Below, in pieces: positions 8,421 to 10,833 of a DNA stretch of 10,833 nt. The stretch comes from Stephanodiscus triporus (Eukaryota; Bacillariophyta; Thalassiosirophyceae; Thalassiosirales; Thalassiosiraceae). Every line of letters begins with the position of its first letter. Within the stretch, counting starts at the first letter, position 1. The stretch covers positions 1 to 10,833 of the forward strand of contig JALLAZ010000997.1 in NCBI GenBank assembly GCA_036939755.1, read 5' to 3'. The notes under the pieces were generated by a model. The model saw only the letters and a program-made list of their open reading frames with translations, was not told the origin of the DNA and did no database searches. The translations under genes and the position numbers were made by a program.

Positions 8421-8639
8421 GTGGTGATGAAGGTGAGGGCGACGGGGAGGAGGGGATGCCGCTCCCGTCGTCATCGGTGCCGAGAGCGATCCCCCCGTCA
8501 TCGGCGTGGTGGCGCTCGTCGATCACGACGTCGGAAAGCCCCAACGGCCATCACCCGTCCGCCGGCACCGTATTCCCTCTTTGGGACTTGCAGTTGTGAA
8601 ACTTGCATTTGTGGGACAGGTGCACGCCGCCCTCTCGCT

Positions 8640-8968
8640 CCGCACAACGAAGAAGGCCTTGCACGCGAGGACGATCGTGCAATGCGACGACGATGACGCC
8701 GCGGATCCCGAGGAGGAGGTGGTAGAGGAGGGGGTCTCTGCCGTCCCATCGTCGGATCCCCCCGTCTTGCGGCGGGGGGCGCTGTCGACGGTCCCATCGC
8801 GCGAAGAAGTCATCGATCGCCGTCGCAACAATCGAGGCGGACCCCGGCCGATCGACAACAACAGCGATCGTCCATGGGGCCCGTTCCATTGGCCGAAGTG
8901 GCAGGGAGAATTGACAACAACAAAATGCAACAATCTACCAAAAAAAGCGGAATTATTGTACTTACCAG
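8640..8968. other. Stretch upstream of NagA with no assignable gene
   Basis: GC-rich to about 8890, then abruptly AT-rich. Minus-strand frames stay open here but resemble no family I know, and their openness is explained by base composition. It may hold the NagA promoter or a variable 5' end. Confidence 0.5.
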
Positions 8969-9106
8969 GCCTCTCTGAATGTCAGAGTGCGAACTTTATC
9001 GCAGAGTGGCCAGTCAGAGCCTCTCTGTGTGGTTCTGTGTGGGGTGTGCGATCTGAATCGCAGGCAAAAAATTAACAGTGGCGATTTTTGCAATTTTTTT
9101 CCAGGA

Positions 9107-9130
9107 AATCTTCTCTGTTGAGAGAAGATT
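9107..9130. other. Hairpin with 10-base perfect stem and 4-base loop
   Basis: Arms 9107-9116 and 9121-9130 around gttg. It follows a pyrimidine-rich acceptor-like tttttttccag ending at 9104, so it may lie in a small exon. Confidence 0.8.
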
Positions 9131-9136
9131 CATATG

Positions 9137-9170
9137 CGTTGAGAAATTTTCGCCACAAAATTTCTCAACG
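9137..9170. other. Hairpin with 14-base perfect stem and 6-base loop
   Basis: Arms 9137-9150 and 9157-9170 (cgttgagaaatttt / aaaatttctcaacg) around cgccac. It ends exactly at a donor-like cg|gtaaga (9171). Together with the acceptor-like site at 9104 this outlines a possible 66-base exon 9105-9170 in which two of three frames are open. Confidence 0.85.
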
Positions 9171-9345
9171 GTAAGAATGGCAAGAAATTAAGCGAGGATG
9201 GGTAAATTTTGGAGCCTCTCTGTCAGACTTGCACTGCAGCTTCTCGCTGAGTGCGAACAGAATCGCACAAGCCTTCTCTCCGCACCCCACTGAGCATAAA
9301 AATAGTATCACCATGTCGAAAGGGCCACGGAGGTCTGGATCATAA

Positions 9346-10833
9346 CAAAAGGCCGCAGCCAGAGAAGGAGACGATGCCAGTACAGAGAACAATGATGACG
9401 ACGAGCCAGCGGGGAAGGACAAAAGAAATGCGACAATTGTCCTGAGAACGTCGAGCGGGCCGTCCATGAAAAATATGAAATCGATGCACGATAGCGTGAA
9501 GTCAGCGGCAGACGGAGGAGGCAATCCAAGTCCAGAGAATGATGACGATGACGAGGAGCCGCAGGCAAAGGACAAAAGAAATGCGACAATTGACACGAGA
9601 ACGTCGAGCGGCCCATCCGTAAAAAAGATGAATTCGATGCTCGATAGCGTGAAGTCGGCAGCGGACGGAGGAGAAAATCCAAGTTCTGAGAACGATGATG
9701 ACAACGATGCGCCGCCGGCAAAGGACAAAAGAAATGCGACCATGGTCCCGAGAACGTCTAGCGGCCCATCCTTGAACAAGATGGAATCGATGCTCGATAG
9801 CGCGAAGTCAGTGGCGGATGGAGGAGGCAATCCAAATCCAGATAACGATGACGACGACGATGAGCCGCCGGCAAAGGACGAAAGAAATGCGACAATTGTC
9901 CCGAGACCGAAGAGCGGCCAACTGCTCTATGCCATACATAGATTTATCATATCAGATACTGGGACCATTGGGATGAATATCGCCAAATTACATCCACAAA
10001 AAAAATGTATTATTGACAGAATCCATGCTGATTCAATGGCGTATCGACATGGCATTGAAGTGGGCGATGAGATCATGGCACCGCAGTTGGCAAAGTCAGG
10101 GGCAAAGGCAGATCACAATGATATTTATACTCTCTTCCTCGATGCCTCCAAACACCGCCCTTGTTTAGTCTTCGAGGTACAACGGAAGCACAAACAGGGA
10201 AAACATCAGTCACTAATTTTAAATGGCAAAATTCATGGCCTTCACCGGTTCATTGTCACTGAACAAGGTCCTCTTGGTATCAACTTGGAAAGTCAGAATT
10301 CGATGGCTATTTTGAAGTCAGTAGCACAGGATAGTCTGGGGGAGTTTGTTGGTCTTAAGATAAATGATGTCCTTTGTCGACATGGGGCATTAGATGAAAG
10401 AGATGTCAAAACGTGTATCGAGGAAATAAACAGTGCCAAACGACCTTTTATCATTGAAGTGTGGCGAGCATTAATCACAACAACTACCCAATCAATGAGT
10501 TCAATAAATATGCCGCGAAAGACAGAAAATCCATTTCTATTTACATTCCAGACGGTAGAGCCCACAAGTAAAGTTGACAACATTGACAAGAGCACTGAGG
10601 TAACGGGAAGAAAGAAAAGGAGAGAAAGTGCAAGTGTGGAAAGTGCGGATTGTGTACGCTTGGGGGAGGAAGGGAAGGACATTAAAAAAAAAAAGAAGAA
10701 CAAGAAAGGAACAGTGGACGAAAAGAGTGGAGGCAATGACCAAATCCGTAAAGTATTGATACTAGTAAAGGGGACGTCCGGGAAAAAAGAGAGAAGGATA
10801 GCAACAGTGGAGGATCTCTTCACAGAAGCCAGG
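9346..10833 (+). CDS. Acidic 51-residue tandem-repeat protein with two PDZ-like domains, cut by the window end
   Basis: A single plus-strand frame is open from 9346 (after TAA at 9343) to the last base of the window, 496 codons, with no stop. The first ATG in it is 9466; ATG 9313 is in the same frame but is followed by that TAA, so the true start is either 9466 or an upstream exon spliced in near 9352-9363. Residues about 34-186 are three exact-length 51-residue repeats (RTSSGPS, then SMLDSVKSAADGG, an Asp-rich run, and KDKRNATIV), with a worn copy before them. PDZ-like 1 (about 192-280) shows GTIGMNI and ADSMAYRHGIEVGDEIM. PDZ-like 2 (about 293-375) shows GPLGINLE and SLGEFVGLKINDVL. Both match the carboxylate-loop and GxxxGDxI pattern. 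A basic Lys-rich tail (RKKRRE, KKKKKNKKG) follows, a possible nuclear signal. PDZ domains bind C-terminal peptides, so a scaffold role is likely but partners are unknown. Codon use is less GC-rich than NDUFV1. Confidence 0.8.
9445..9903 (+). repeat. Three tandem 153-base repeats coding 51-residue units
   Basis: The agaacgtc(g/t)agcgg start of each unit lies at 9445, 9598 and 9751, and the next unit head (agaccgaagagcgg) at 9904, giving spacings of exactly 153, 153 and 153 bases. Differences are mostly single-base and the frame is kept, so the array is selected as coding sequence or is young. A degenerate copy precedes it (about 9292-9444), with only its second half recognisable. Confidence 0.95.

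Larger units (their letters stand above)
7020..8545 (-). pseudogene. nagA: N-acetylglucosamine-6-phosphate deacetylase with the reading frame broken at several points
   Basis: The enzyme removes acetate from GlcNAc-6-P in amino-sugar recycling (amidohydrolase fold). Family blocks appear in correct order on the minus strand but in different frames: [14 protein letters not shown] (about 8530-8490), [18 protein letters not shown] (about 8330), PTMVSSSRV (about 8190), LGMHLEGPF (metal Glu, about 8050), [20 protein letters not shown] (about 7880-7820), [13 protein letters not shown] (metal His, about 7752), [14 protein letters not shown] (metal His, 7689), [22 protein letters not shown] (catalytic Asp, about 7490), then after another shift [20 protein letters not shown] and HPATVLG, ending at TGA 7022-7020. 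The shift near 7440 would be cured by one G less in GGG next to (GAC)6. Those near 7755, 7700 and 8210 include small losses relative to the family. All active-site residues survive. Inserts of poly-Asp/poly-Ser come from (GAC)n tracts. Very GC-rich. It could be a young pseudogene or a functional gene with sequence errors in microsatellites; intron-only explanations do not fit well. The N-terminus is uncertain and may include CKFHNCKSQRGNTVPA at about 8610. Confidence 0.82.
8969..9267. repeat. Cluster of short direct repeats around hairpins
   Basis: The motif gcctctctg occurs at 8969, 9019 and 9214. A 19-base near repeat (gagtgcgaacNNNatcgca) occurs at 8985-9003 and 9249-9267, so the left and right edges of this 300-base block resemble each other in direct orientation. 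The block looks like a small repetitive element or a local duplication upstream of the PDZ-repeat gene. Confidence 0.65.

Noticed and set aside
7670..8696. Plus-strand Arg-rich frames over the NagA region
   Set aside because: They are shadows made by (CGT/CGA)n tracts and high GC, and they show no family motif.
9165..9830. Minus-strand 221-codon frame with a hydrophobic repeat pattern
   Set aside because: It is the complement of the 153-base coding repeats. Because the period is a multiple of three, an open antisense frame in one unit stays open in all. The plus frame continues into PDZ domains, so plus is the real one.

Overview
The window is nuclear DNA of a eukaryotic microalga, most likely a diatom (a centric diatom would fit; species not determinable here). 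The clues are genes with several short GT-AG introns of about 70-260 bases, a nuclear NDUFV1 with a mitochondrial presequence, an MscS-type channel behind a signal peptide, very high (GAC/GTC)n trinucleotide content, and sharp swings between GC-rich and AT-rich blocks. No rRNA, tRNA or CRISPR array was seen.

Layout: (1) 122-2113, minus strand: a complete eight-exon mechanosensitive channel gene of the MscS family, 475 codons, whose frame closes exactly across seven canonical introns. (2) 2300-3388: an AT-rich block bounded by imperfect 28-base inverted repeats. It holds an unrecognised 270-codon open frame and ends in a nested foldback, and looks like a mobile or virus-derived insertion. (3) 3700-5452, minus: an intact two-exon NDUFV1 (complex I 51 kDa subunit) with a G-quadruplex-prone intron. 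(4) About 5687-6456, plus, divergent from NDUFV1: a two-RRM RNA-binding gene. Its first RRM is broken over all three frames and its second, eIF3g-like RRM is intact. (5) 7020 to about 8545 (perhaps 8620), minus, convergent with the RRM gene: an N-acetylglucosamine-6-phosphate deacetylase (NagA/AMDHD2) whose conserved blocks are spread over several frames among (GAC)n tracts. (6) 8969-9270: a cluster of hairpins and short direct repeats, possibly with small upstream exons. (7) 9346-10833, plus, running off the window: a 496-codon open frame with 51-residue acidic tandem repeats, two PDZ-like domains and a lysine-rich tail.

The genes do not form a pathway: NDUFV1 is respiratory, NagA handles amino sugars, MscS is an osmotic release channel, and the RRM and PDZ proteins are RNA-binding and scaffold types. 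The points of most interest are the unknown ORF in the foldback element, the large PDZ-repeat ORF cut by the window edge, and the contrast between the intact NDUFV1 and its two frame-broken neighbours.
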